Source: Pandoraea vervacti
Lineage (GTDB): Bacteria; Pseudomonadota; Gammaproteobacteria; Burkholderiales; Burkholderiaceae
Reading direction: 5' to 3'
Assembly (NCBI RefSeq): GCF_000934605.2
Contig: NZ_CP010897.2
Span: 868,001-932,000, forward strand
DNA: 64,000 bases
Position 1 is the first letter of the stretch, and the number at the start of each line of letters is the position of its first letter. The translations under genes and the position numbers were made by a program. Of this stretch, positions 1-8,594 are shown in pieces. Under the pieces are notes generated by a model. That model did not search any database. It worked only from the letters and a program-made list of their open reading frames with translations, and was not told where the DNA came from.

Positions 1-1
1 G

Positions 2-1063
2 CGCAATCGCATCGCGGTGCCGCCCATGTGCCAGTACAGCGCCGTTGACGGCGTGACCAACGATTGGCACCTCGCCCATTACGCCAGCCTGGCGCGCGGT
101 GGCGCCGGCCTGGTGATCGTCGAGGCGACCGCCGTCTCGCCGGAAGGCCGTATCACGCCGGGATGCACCGGTCTGTGGAACGATGAGCAGGCGACGGGCA
201 TGGCGCGCATTGCGGCGGCCATCAAGTCGCACGGCGCTGTGCCCGGCATCCAGATCGGGCATGCCGGTCGCAAGGCGAGCGCGAACCGTCCGTGGGAGGG
301 CGACGACCACATCGGTGAAGCGGATTCGCGAGGCTGGCCGACGATTTCGCCGTCTGCGGTGGCGTTCGGTGGTCATCTCGGCAAGGTGCCCAAGGCCATG
401 ACGCTCGACGACATCGCGCGCGTGAAAGCCGATTTCGTGGCGGCGGCACGCCGTGCGCTGGCCGCCGGCTTCGAATGGCTGGAGCTGCACTTCGCGCATG
501 GCTATCTGGCGCAGAGCTTCTTCTCGCTGCATGCCAACCATCGCGAAGACGCCTACGGCGGTGATCTCGCCGGTCGTAGCCGCTTCCTGCTGGAGACGTT
601 CGCCGCCGTGCGCGAAGTGTGGCCCGAACACCTGCCGCTCACGGCACGTTTCGGTGTTCTCGAATATGACGGTCGCGACGAAGAGACGCTCACCGAGTCC
701 ATCGCGTTGACGCGCCAGATGCGCGAGGGCGGCCTTGATTTGCTCAGCGTGAGCGTGGGCTTCTCGACCCCGGACGCCAAAGTGCCCTGGGGCTCGGCTT
801 TTCTCGCACCGATCGCGCAGCGCGTCCGGCAGGAAGCGGACATTGCGGTGGCTTCGGCGTGGGGCATCGATGATCCGCAGGTCGCCAACCGTGTCGTGGC
901 CGACGGCCAGCTGGACCTCGTGATGGTCGGTCGCGCGCATCTGGCAAATCCGCATTGGCCGTATTTCGCGGCGCGCGATCTCGATGAAAAGCGTCCGACG
1001 TGGGTATTGCCCGCGCCGTACGCGCACTGGCTCGAACGCTATCACGCGCCGCGCGCTGCATAA
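2..1063 (+). CDS. Old yellow enzyme family NADH:flavin oxidoreductase (5' end outside window)
   Basis: An FMN-dependent ene-reductase of the YqjM-like OYE class, expected to reduce activated C=C bonds in the cytoplasm with NAD(P)H. The frame is open to the left edge (RNRIAVPP precedes the first Met), so the true start lies outside. Visible OYE features are PMCQYSA, carrying the Cys that tunes the flavin in YqjM-type enzymes, the ELHFAHGYL substrate/FMN segment in the middle, HREDAYGG, and the C-terminal VGRAHLANP phosphate-binding loop. 353 residues are present, so only a few N-terminal residues are missing compared with the usual 360-370. A strong terminator follows 50 bp downstream, and the next gene is convergent. 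The substrate cannot be read from sequence. Confidence 0.93.
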   Translation, partial: RNRIAVPPMCQYSAVDGVTNDWHLAHYASLARGGAGLVIVEATAVSPEGRITPGCTGLWNDEQATGMARIAAAIKSHGAVPGIQIGHAGRKASANRPWEGDDHIGEADSRGWPTISPSAVAFGGHLGKVPKAMTLDDIARVKADFVAAARRALAAGFEWLELHFAHGYLAQSFFSLHANHREDAYGGDLAGRSRFLLETFAAVREVWPEHLPLTARFGVLEYDGRDEETLTESIALTRQMREGGLDLLSVSVGFSTPDAKVPWGSAFLAPIAQRVRQEADIAVASAWGIDDPQVANRVVADGQLDLVMVGRAHLANPHWPYFAARDLDEKRPTWVLPAPYAHWLERYHAPRAA

Positions 1064-1113
1064 GCCTGTGGGTGCATGCATCGGTGCGCACTTGCGCTGA
1101 ATGTCGCCGCAAA

Positions 1114-1155
1114 GACAACGCCCCCGGACGTCGGAAGACGCCGGGGGCGTTTTGT
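1114..1155 (+). terminator. Rho-independent terminator after the ene-reductase
   Basis: A long GC-rich stem: ACGCCCCCGG then CGTC pairs with GACG then CCGGGGGCGT around a GGAA loop, followed by TTTGTC. It sits between the plus-strand ene-reductase and the minus-strand EAL gene and may serve both, but the T-run is better on the plus strand. Confidence 0.85.
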
Positions 1156-1181
1156 CTCGTCGACATGTGGCGATGTTGTCG

Positions 1182-2483
1182 CTACCAGTTGATGTCGACA
1201 CACAGCACGTGCAGCCCTTGTTTGGCGGGCGAGGCGATGGACGCCGTCACGCACAGATGCGCTTCGTTGATAGAGAGATAGGGCGGCGTGAAGTGCACTT
1301 CGCCGGGCGCGCGCATGGCTTCGATGAAGTACGGACGCCGCGCCCAGTTCGCGCCTTCGGAATGCAGCAACGGACGGAAGCGCTTGGCCCGCTGCGAGGA
1401 GTGGCTGTGCGGCAAGACGTTGTCGCCGATCTGGCGTCCGGCCGCGTCGAGCAGGAAGCAACGTGCCGCGTCGGGCAGGGCAAGCAGGTCGTGTGTCGCC
1501 TGACGAATGTCCTGACCTTGCGCCAGACGCGCGGCGGCCGATTCGATGCCCGCGACATACGGCGCCAGCCGAGCATGCTGCGCGCGTTCGCGTTCCACGA
1601 GCTGGGTGCGCAACGCCGACGACAGCGCATCCATACGCTCGGCAGCGACCTTGGGCGGAACGGGATCGAAGTCCGGCGCCGCGAAGTATTGCCCTTGCAC
1701 GAAGTCGACGTTGCACTCCAGCGCGATGAGCGCTTCGCGATCGGTTGTCAGGCCCCCCATCATCACCAGTTGGCCCGACTCGTGCAGTAGCGACACGAGC
1801 CCCGGCAATACCCGCGCCAGGTGTGACTGCTCCGTCGCCTGCGCCAGAATGCCGCGATCGAGCACCACGATGTCCGGGCGCAGATCCCATACGCGATCGA
1901 TGTTCGAGTGCTTCGCACCGAAGCCGCCCAGCGCGATCAGGAAACCCGCCTTGCGCAGACTGCCGACGATCGCGCCGAAGCGTGGCGTGTCGCCGCCGGC
2001 TTGCTCCGGGACTTCGAGCACCACCCGTTGCGGCGACAGGCCGGTGGCCTTGAGCGTGGCGATGAGCGCGTCGCCGTAGACCGTGTCCATCAGCGCCGCT
2101 GGGTGCAGATTCAGGAAAAGCCACGCATCGCGGCTGTCGAATTCGTGGAAATTCCCCAGATGCAACGACTCGGCGAGCCGCCCCAGCTCCAGCATGTCGC
2201 CATGACGCGCCGCCATGGTGAAGACTTCGTGCGAGGGCACGTGGCGCGCCTGCGGGTCGTGAGCGCGCAGCGAGGCGTGGTAACCGATGGCGCGCCGGTG
2301 CGAGACCGAGAACACCGGCTGGAACACGCTCGAAATCGTGAAGTCGCCGTAAATGACGATGCGCCGGCCATCGTCGGTCGCCGTCAATCGGGGCGGCAAG
2401 AGTCCGGGGGCGTCGAGATCAAGCAGGGTCATGGTCGTGACAGGCGCGGCGGCGGCAAGGATATGTACAGAATAGGAGAGCAA
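1182..2483 (-). CDS. Degenerate EAL-domain protein with C-terminal sensor-like domain
   Basis: The N-terminal two thirds (about residues 45-285) are recognisably an EAL domain, the fold of cyclic-di-GMP phosphodiesterases. The catalytic set is lost: the EAL motif is HAS (YHASLR, residues 68-73), the DD pair is GG (GGFG, 186-189), the LKID Lys is replaced (VVLDR) and the later EGVET motif reads GGLTT. Only NLHP (125-128) and the Glu residues of LEVPE (156-160) remain. It is therefore probably a c-di-GMP-binding or protein-binding regulator, not an enzyme. The C-terminal 130 residues (RPYFIEAM, PYLS, VTASI) resemble a Cache/PDC sensor fold; no transmembrane segment is evident. The start shown is TTG; an in-frame ATG lies at 2432. 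Neither has a convincing ribosome site. Confidence 0.85.
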   Translation of the reverse strand: MLSYSVHILAAAAPVTTMTLLDLDAPGLLPPRLTATDDGRRIVIYGDFTISSVFQPVFSVSHRRAIGYHASLRAHDPQARHVPSHEVFTMAARHGDMLELGRLAESLHLGNFHEFDSRDAWLFLNLHPAALMDTVYGDALIATLKATGLSPQRVVLEVPEQAGGDTPRFGAIVGSLRKAGFLIALGGFGAKHSNIDRVWDLRPDIVVLDRGILAQATEQSHLARVLPGLVSLLHESGQLVMMGGLTTDREALIALECNVDFVQGQYFAAPDFDPVPPKVAAERMDALSSALRTQLVERERAQHARLAPYVAGIESAAARLAQGQDIRQATHDLLALPDAARCFLLDAAGRQIGDNVLPHSHSSQRAKRFRPLLHSEGANWARRPYFIEAMRAPGEVHFTPPYLSINEAHLCVTASIASPAKQGLHVLCVDINW

Positions 2484-2670
2484 GAAGCGTGCTCAAAGGC
2501 GCGCGCTATTGTCCCCGATTTTTCCGCCGATTTCCGCCTGTCTTGTGACGCGTCGCACCAGAGCGTGCCGTCTTCGCACCAAAATGGGGCGTTTGGGCTG
2601 ATATTGACACTGACGCCGGGCCGGTCGCACTCGCCTCCGCCATCCACCGCCGTCCATCGCCCCACGCCGA

Positions 2671-3966
2671 TCAGGGCGCGATCACCTGAGCCCGACGCGC
2701 GACGCGGGCGAGCGCCAGCGCGCACACGACGTTGAAGACATGCAGACCGCCCGGACCGAGCACGGTCACGACCACGGAGGCGATCATCGGCCCGAGCAGC
2801 CCGCCGACCGAGAAGAGAATGAGCAACGTTGCGCTCACACCGATACGCCGTTCCGGTTCGGTGCGATCGTTCACGTGCGAGACGATCAGGCCGTACTGCG
2901 TGAAATTGACCGCAGAGAACAGGAACATCAGCGCGAAGACGAGCCAGTGCGCCTGAATGAAGATCAACGGCGCACAGAACACGGCAGACGCCACGGCCAG
3001 ACGCCGCGACACCGTACGCCGATCCATCCGGTCCGAGAGACGTCCGACCGGCCATTGCATGAGCAGCGCGCCGAACAGCGCCACGCCCATCAACGTCGAG
3101 AGACTGCCGATGGAAAATCCGATGCGCGTGAGATAGACGGGCATCATCGCGTAGAAGGCGCTATACAGGAAGCCCGCGAGAATGCACCCGGGAATGGCGA
3201 TGGGCGTTGCGCGCGCCATCTCGGCGACGCTGTCGAACAGACTTATCGCCGGTTGCTTGACGAGTCGCTCGTCGGCCACGCGCGTGGGCCAGCCCTGCAT
3301 GAGCGTGATCGGCAGTATCGCCGCGACGAACAGGCTCGCCACGAGCAGCAACTGTCCCTCGCTGCCCGCCTCGCCGATATTGAGCAGGAACTGCCCGGCA
3401 CTGACGGCCAGATAGTTGATGGTGAGGTAGGAGCCGAAGACACGACCGCGCATGGTGTTCGGCACCGAGCCGTTGAGCCAGCTCTCCACGGTGGTGTACA
3501 TGCCCATGAGCGCCAGGCCGGTACCGACCCGAAACAGGCACAGCAGGAGCATGGACTCGCTCACGGCGAAGCCCATGACGAACAGCGCCGCGAGCGCCGT
3601 GAAGGCCACGAACGCGCGATGCTGACCGATGCGTTCGATGAGCGAGCGGTTGTAGAACGCGCCGAGCAGGAAGCCCGCGTAGTAGCACGACTGGATCACG
3701 CCGATGGTGAACGTCGAGGCGCCGTACTTCAGCGCGTGAAAGGGCACCGCAGTGACGAACAGGCCGTTGCCGACCACGAGCACGCCGTAGCCCAGCAAGA
3801 TGCCCATGAGCGCGGGATACACGCTGATCGGCAGGGGAACGGCATCCGCAGGCGCCGGGCCGGGCGGCGTCGAGGGCGTGCCCAGCAGGGAAGCTTCCGA
3901 CAACGGACCCGGACGGTCGGGTTCGTCTTCGGCAATGGCGGTATCAAGCGACGGATCTCGCTGCAT
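2671..3966 (-). CDS. MFS transporter, YcaD-like
   Basis: A 12-helix major facilitator carrier in the inner membrane. A hydrophilic, Pro-rich N-terminus of about 45 residues precedes the first helix (LMGILLGYGVLVVGNGLF). The cytoplasmic loop between helices 2 and 3 has the degenerate MFS motif NRSLIERIGQHRAF, and helix 4-5 carries GMYTTVESWLNG, typical of the YcaD/UMF subgroup. The loop after helix 8 has GRLSDRMDRRTVSR. Length of 431 is normal with the extension. Substrate unknown. It is monocistronic, with 187 bp to the EAL gene on one side and 282 bp to the next carrier on the other. Confidence 0.88.
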   Translation of the reverse strand: MQRDPSLDTAIAEDEPDRPGPLSEASLLGTPSTPPGPAPADAVPLPISVYPALMGILLGYGVLVVGNGLFVTAVPFHALKYGASTFTIGVIQSCYYAGFLLGAFYNRSLIERIGQHRAFVAFTALAALFVMGFAVSESMLLLCLFRVGTGLALMGMYTTVESWLNGSVPNTMRGRVFGSYLTINYLAVSAGQFLLNIGEAGSEGQLLLVASLFVAAILPITLMQGWPTRVADERLVKQPAISLFDSVAEMARATPIAIPGCILAGFLYSAFYAMMPVYLTRIGFSIGSLSTLMGVALFGALLMQWPVGRLSDRMDRRTVSRRLAVASAVFCAPLIFIQAHWLVFALMFLFSAVNFTQYGLIVSHVNDRTEPERRIGVSATLLILFSVGGLLGPMIASVVVTVLGPGGLHVFNVVCALALARVARRAQVIAP

Positions 3967-4118
3967 TCGTGTTTGTGATCTCGCGGGCCAGAGAGTCGGG
4001 GCAAAGCCTGTCAGCCTGTCGTGGGAGGCAGGCGGCTTGCGCGTGCCTTCATCATCGCACGAGATGACCTTCAGGCGTACTGACCATGGTCATGGCGAAC
4101 GCGTTGCGCGAAATAGCG

Positions 4119-4148
4119 AAGGGCGTGCCCGATGACGGACACGCCCTT
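4119..4148 (-). terminator. Hairpin after the MHS transporter gene
   Basis: AAGGGCGTG pairs exactly with CACGCCCTT across a 12-base loop. It lies 101 bp past the end of the minus-strand carrier gene in the 282-bp gap 3967-4248. There is no good T-run on either strand, so termination is only probable. I see nothing else in this gap. Confidence 0.45.
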
Positions 4149-4248
4149 GCGATGGCTGCGATGGCTGCGGCGTGCGATGACCCGGATCGTGCCGCCGATC
4201 AGCGGTTTCCCTGCCGCAGCGCCCCGCTAGCGCAGGCTCGGCACCGGC

Positions 4249-5577
4249 TCAATGCTCCGTCACCCCCGCACCGTGCCAGACGTGCTGGCGGCGCTTGCGA
4301 CTGCCGATCCACGCAGCGGACAGCGCGCTGACGAGACCGGCGATGAGCACGTAGATGCAGATCATCCAGGGCTCGCCGCCGTTTTTTTGCAACAGATACG
4401 TGGCGATGATCGGGCTCAGGCCGCTCGCGAAGATGCCCGAGAACTGATAGACGAAGGAGATGCCGGTGTAGCGCACCTTCGCGTCGAACAGTTCCGAAAA
4501 CAGGGCGGCTTCCGGGCCATAGACCGAGGCGTAGATCACACCGAGCGGAATCACGATGGACAGCCACACGAGCATCACGTTGCCGCCGCTTGCCTTCATC
4601 AGCCAGAAGCCGGCGAAGGAAGACAACCCCGTGGCGAGCGACCCCCAGAAGTAGATGCGCGTGCGACCGATGCGATCGGACAACTTGCCGAAGAACGGAA
4701 TCGTAAAGATCATCACGAATGCAGCGGCCATCACGCCGGTAAGCGCTTCGGTCTGCGAGAGCTTGAGCGTTTGCGTGAGGTAGGCGATGGAGAACACGCC
4801 GAAGATGTTGAAGAACACGCCGTCGATGAAGCGTGCCCCCATGCCCGCCAGCACGTTGCCCGGGCTTTTCGTCAGGACTTCCGCAATCGGAATCTTGATC
4901 TCGGCGCCGGCCTTCTTGATCTTCGAGAACTCCGGCGTTTCCATGACATTGAGTCGAATGTACATGCCGATGGCGACGAGCCCGACCGAGAGGAAGAAGG
5001 CCACGCGCCAGCCCCACGCCAGGAACTGCGCACTGGTGAGTACGTACGAGAGCAGCGCCACCACGCCGGAGGCGAGGCACAGACCAAGCGCGAGACCTAC
5101 CTGCGGAATGCTGGCGTAATAGCCGCGTTTCTCCTTCGGCGCATATTCGAACGCCATGAGCACCGCGCCGCCCCACTCGCCGCCCAGACCGATGCCTTGA
5201 AGCACGCGCAATGCGAGCAACAACACGGGCGCCCATAGACCGATCTGCGCGTAGGTGGGCACCATGCCGATGAGCATCGTCGCCACGCCCATGATGGTGA
5301 GCGTCATGACGAGCATGCTCTTGCGCCCGAGCTTGTCGCCGAAGTGCCCGAAGATTACACCGCCGAGCGGGCGGCTCAGGAAACCGACCGCGAAGGTGCC
5401 GTACGCCAGCATGGTCGACACCAGCGGATCGCTGCCGGGGAAATACAACTTGTTGAACACGATGCCGGCCACCACCCCGTAGAGAAAGAAGTCGTACCAC
5501 TCGATAGTGGCGCCGATGAGGCTGGCGACGACGACACGGCGCATCTGCCGGGCGTCGGTCTGGGTCGATGCATTCAT
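4249..5577 (-). CDS. MHS-family metabolite:proton symporter
   Basis: A 442-residue member of the metabolite:H+ symporter family (relatives of ProP, KgtP and ShiA), an inner-membrane importer for organic acids or zwitterions. Family marks are RRVVVASLIGATIEWYDFFLYG in helix 1, the loop 2-3 motif GHFGDKLGRKSMLV, LRVLQGIGLGGEWGGAVLMAFEYAP in helix 4-5 and GKLSDRIGRTRIYFWG in loop 8-9. ATG 5577 is chosen because it begins the family's short pre-helix tail; the open frame runs further upstream without homology. It follows the GMC oxidoreductase on the same strand 71 bp away, so the pair probably takes up and oxidises the same compound, possibly a choline-like alcohol. Confidence 0.92.
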   Translation of the reverse strand: MNASTQTDARQMRRVVVASLIGATIEWYDFFLYGVVAGIVFNKLYFPGSDPLVSTMLAYGTFAVGFLSRPLGGVIFGHFGDKLGRKSMLVMTLTIMGVATMLIGMVPTYAQIGLWAPVLLLALRVLQGIGLGGEWGGAVLMAFEYAPKEKRGYYASIPQVGLALGLCLASGVVALLSYVLTSAQFLAWGWRVAFFLSVGLVAIGMYIRLNVMETPEFSKIKKAGAEIKIPIAEVLTKSPGNVLAGMGARFIDGVFFNIFGVFSIAYLTQTLKLSQTEALTGVMAAAFVMIFTIPFFGKLSDRIGRTRIYFWGSLATGLSSFAGFWLMKASGGNVMLVWLSIVIPLGVIYASVYGPEAALFSELFDAKVRYTGISFVYQFSGIFASGLSPIIATYLLQKNGGEPWMICIYVLIAGLVSALSAAWIGSRKRRQHVWHGAGVTEH

Positions 5578-5596
5578 GGTTGTCTCCGAATCTGGT

Positions 5597-5620
5597 GAAG
5601 CTTGTAATGAAGCTTGTAAT
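5597..5620. repeat. Two 12-bp tandem repeats between GMC and MHS genes
   Basis: GAAGCTTGTAAT occurs twice head to tail, followed by a decayed third start (GAGGTTGG). It lies just upstream of the MHS start. Confidence 0.8.
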
Positions 5621-5648
5621 GAGGTTGGGGCTGATGACTGCAATGCGA

Positions 5649-7310
5649 CTACACCGCCAGGACAGCTTCCGTCGGCGTCTGCCTGCTGCCGCGGATTTCC
5701 TGCATGCCCGACGCTTGCTTCCTGTCTTCGAGAATCATGTCGGCCGCCTTCTCGGCAATCATGATGGTCGGTGCATTCGTGTTGCCCGACACGAGCTCGG
5801 GCATGATCGACGCGTCCACGACCCGCAGCGCGGCAAGGCCATGCACGCGCAGGCGATCGTCGACGACGGCCATGGCGTCGTCGCCCATCTTGCAGGTGCC
5901 CGCCGGGTGATAGATCGATTGGCTGAACTGTCGCGCTGCCTGAAGTAGTTCCTCGTCGCTCCGGTACTGTGCGCCGGGCACGAATTCGCTGATGATGTGC
6001 GGCGCGAGCGAGGGCGCTGCCGCGATGCGGCGCGCGACTTTGATGCCGTCGATCACCACGCGGTGGTCGCGCTCGTCCGAGAGATAGTTCGCGTGAATCG
6101 TCGGATACTGCAACGGGTCGTTCGTGCGGATCTCGACACTTCCCCGGCTGTGCGGGCGCAACTGGCACACGGACGACGTGAAGGCCGAGAAGCGATGCGC
6201 CCCCTTGCCCGGCTTGTCGGCCGAGAGCGGTTGCATGTGGAACTGGATGTCGGGACGCGAGAGTTCCGGGCGCGAGCGCGTGAAGATCGTGACCTGACTC
6301 GCAGCGAGCGTGAGCGGGCCGGTGCGAAACAGCGCGTATTGCAAACCGATGAGCGCCTTGCGCAAGGGATGGTTCACCTCGTCGTTCAACGTGCGCTCGC
6401 GCGTCTTGAACACGAGACGCACCTGCAGGTGATCCTGCAGGTTCCGGCCGACGCCCGGCAGCGCGTGTCGCAATGCGACGCCCGCCTTCGCCAGCACCGT
6501 CGTCGGCCCGACGCCCGAGTTTTGCAGCAGTTGCGGCGAGCCGATGGCCCCCGCCGCCAGAATCACTTCGACGCGCGCGCGCGCCTTCTTGCGCTGACCG
6601 TCTTGCACATACTCGACACCGACGGCGCGCTTGCCTTCGAACAACACCCGACAGGTTTGCGCCCGCGTCTCGATGATCAGATTGGTGCGGTGACGCGCTG
6701 GTTTGAGAAAGCCCTTGGCCGTGCTCCAGCGAAATCCCTTGAAGGCCGTCTGCTGGAAGTAGCCGACGCCTTCCTGCGTCGCGCCGTTGTAGTCCTCGTT
6801 AAAGGGAATGCCGATGTCTTTGGCGGCAGCGATGAAGTGCTCGGCGATGGGCCGGCGCAGTCGCAAATCCGAGACCTTGAGCGGGCCGCCCACACCGTGA
6901 TACGCATTGGCCCCGTGTTCCTGATCTTCGGATTTGCGGAAGTAGGGCAGCACGTCGGCATAGCCCCAGCCACGATTGCCCAGTTCGGCCCAGCGATCGT
7001 AGTCCTCTCGCTGGCCGCGCACATAGAGCAGACCGTTGAGCGAACTGGACCCACCCAGCACTTTGCCGCGAGGCCAGTCGATCTGGCGGCCCGCCACGTT
7101 GGCGTCCGGCTCGGTGCGATAGCACCAGTCCAGTTCCGGGTCGTGCATGGTCTTGAAATAGCCGACGGGGACGTGAATCCAGGGATTGCTATCGTGTCCG
7201 CCGGCTTCGAGCAGCAGCACCCGATTCGCGGGGTCCGCACTCAGACGATTGGCAAGCACGCATCCTGCCGAGCCTGCGCCGACGATCAGATAGTCGACCT
7301 CGTGTTCCAT
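5649..7310 (-). CDS. GMC-family FAD oxidoreductase, choline dehydrogenase-like
   Basis: A 553-residue glucose-methanol-choline oxidoreductase; it uses FAD to oxidise a primary alcohol to the aldehyde. The N-terminal dinucleotide fold is YLIVGAGSAGCVLANRLS (residues 7-24), followed by LLLEAGG, the GMC signature 1 region PRGKVLGGSSSLNGLLYVRG, signature 2 GAIGSPQLLQNSGVGP, the active-site YHPAGTCKMG near residue 467 and the C-terminal SGNTNAPTIMIAEKAADMI. Length matches BetA-type enzymes. ATG 7310 is preceded by CAGGAGA at good spacing; the longer open frame upstream is not supported. No betaine aldehyde dehydrogenase or BetI lies nearby, so choline is only one possibility. Its upstream region carries a perfect operator-like palindrome and diverges from an IclR gene. 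Confidence 0.93.
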   Translation of the reverse strand: MEHEVDYLIVGAGSAGCVLANRLSADPANRVLLLEAGGHDSNPWIHVPVGYFKTMHDPELDWCYRTEPDANVAGRQIDWPRGKVLGGSSSLNGLLYVRGQREDYDRWAELGNRGWGYADVLPYFRKSEDQEHGANAYHGVGGPLKVSDLRLRRPIAEHFIAAAKDIGIPFNEDYNGATQEGVGYFQQTAFKGFRWSTAKGFLKPARHRTNLIIETRAQTCRVLFEGKRAVGVEYVQDGQRKKARARVEVILAAGAIGSPQLLQNSGVGPTTVLAKAGVALRHALPGVGRNLQDHLQVRLVFKTRERTLNDEVNHPLRKALIGLQYALFRTGPLTLAASQVTIFTRSRPELSRPDIQFHMQPLSADKPGKGAHRFSAFTSSVCQLRPHSRGSVEIRTNDPLQYPTIHANYLSDERDHRVVIDGIKVARRIAAAPSLAPHIISEFVPGAQYRSDEELLQAARQFSQSIYHPAGTCKMGDDAMAVVDDRLRVHGLAALRVVDASIMPELVSGNTNAPTIMIAEKAADMILEDRKQASGMQEIRGSRQTPTEAVLAV

Positions 7311-7361
7311 ACCGCCTGTCTCCTGCAGTCGATGTCCCACCGCCATTGGCTGGGATGGGTT

Positions 7362-7376
7362 GAAACGATTCGTTTC
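7362..7376. promoter_or_regulatory. Palindromic operator in the GMC/IclR divergent promoter region
   Basis: GAAACGATTCGTTTC is a perfect palindrome with 7-bp arms and a single central base, 52 bp upstream of the GMC start, followed by another GTTTCG. The 368-bp gap 7311-7678 holds this site, an AT-rich stretch (AATTGGTATATTTTG at 7612-7626) that is probably the IclR promoter, and nothing that looks coding. The palindrome has the size expected for an IclR-type operator, so the neighbouring regulator at 7679 is the natural candidate. Confidence 0.6.
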
Positions 7377-7678
7377 GGTTTGTTTCGATCCAATGTCGGC
7401 GAGCGATGCGCGAATGCCAAGGGAAAAAACGTCGACGACCGAAAATTGAAACGGATTTCGCGCTTGCGGTTTCAGAACGAGGTCATTGCTGCGCTGCATC
7501 TGCGGGGTTTTACTAGGCATCGCGACACGATGCCGTGGCGCACGGCAGACATGAGACCAATGACCGCGTGAGGCACGCTCACGGGTAATCCCGAGGCTGA
7601 TCGTCGTCAAATAATTGGTATATTTTGTTTCTTTTATTGAGCGACAGGTTTCGGGGCGATGAGCCCGGGGAGGCAGCG

Positions 7679-8590
7679 ATGCAGGCAACGCGCGACACTG
7701 GCACGCTGGACGACGCAGATCTGCGCGCGAGCGACGAGGCGCGGAATCTGCGGGCGCTCGCCGTCATCGAGCGTCTTGCCTTGGCCGGGCAGCCTTACAC
7801 GCTGTCGCAACTGGCTTCGCGTCTGGCGATTCCGAAAGCCACGCTCATGCGACTGATCGAAGCGCTGGAGGTGTGTGGCTACGTCGCGCACGTGCCCGAT
7901 TCGCGCGGCGCAGAACGCGGTTTGTCGTTGGGACCGCGCGCGACGCGGCTCGCGCTCGTGACGCTGGCCAACAACAACTTCACGCGCGCGGCGCGCTCCT
8001 TGTTGCGTGCATTGGTGGATCGCGTGGGCGAGACGGTCAACCTCACCGCGCTCGACGGCGACGAAGTCCTTTATATCGAACGCGTGGAGACGAACGAACC
8101 GCTGCGCATGCAGATGCACCCAGGCATGCGCGTGCCGCTGCACTGCACTGCGAGCGGCAAGCTATTTCTCTCGCAGATGCCGGCGGCGCAGCGCCGGGCG
8201 GTGCTCTCTCGGCTCTCGCTCAGGCGCATGACGCCGCGCACGATTACCGACGCGAGCTTGCTCGAAGCGGAACTGGACCGGCTCGCGGCGCGAGGCATCG
8301 GCATCGACAATGAAGAGTTCGTGCGCGGGATGGTGGCCGTCGGCGTGCCCGTGCGTGCGCCCGACGATGCTAGCGTGCGCGCCGTGCTGGCCGTACATGG
8401 CCCGACGGCACGTGTCACGCTGGAGCAGTTGACGGGGCTGGTGCCGACGCTGCGCGAGACCGCGACGGCGCTCGCGCCGCTGCTCGACTGGCAGCGGGCA
8501 AGCAAGGAGGCGGCGCTGGCGAAGCGCTCGGAAGCCGAAAAATCACATGAGGATGCGGTGGGGCGAACCGAACGGGTGAAGGCCCTCTGA
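7679..8590 (+). CDS. IclR-family transcriptional regulator
   Basis: 303 residues. The N-terminal winged helix includes YTLSQLASRLAIPKATLMRLIEALEVCGYV (about residues 39-68), and the C-terminal effector domain has the IclR signature region EEFVRGMVAVGVPV preceded by TASGKLFL. ATG 7679 is taken because GGGAGG precedes it; an upstream TTG at 7625 lacks a site. It is divergent from the GMC/MHS pair, which it probably controls in response to a small aromatic or carboxylic effector. The C-terminal 30 residues after LLDWQRASKE are charged and not conserved. Its stop is 4 bp from the stop of a second, convergent IclR gene. Confidence 0.92.
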   Translation: MQATRDTGTLDDADLRASDEARNLRALAVIERLALAGQPYTLSQLASRLAIPKATLMRLIEALEVCGYVAHVPDSRGAERGLSLGPRATRLALVTLANNNFTRAARSLLRALVDRVGETVNLTALDGDEVLYIERVETNEPLRMQMHPGMRVPLHCTASGKLFLSQMPAAQRRAVLSRLSLRRMTPRTITDASLLEAELDRLAARGIGIDNEEFVRGMVAVGVPVRAPDDASVRAVLAVHGPTARVTLEQLTGLVPTLRETATALAPLLDWQRASKEAALAKRSEAEKSHEDAVGRTERVKAL

Positions 8591-8594
8591 CGGC

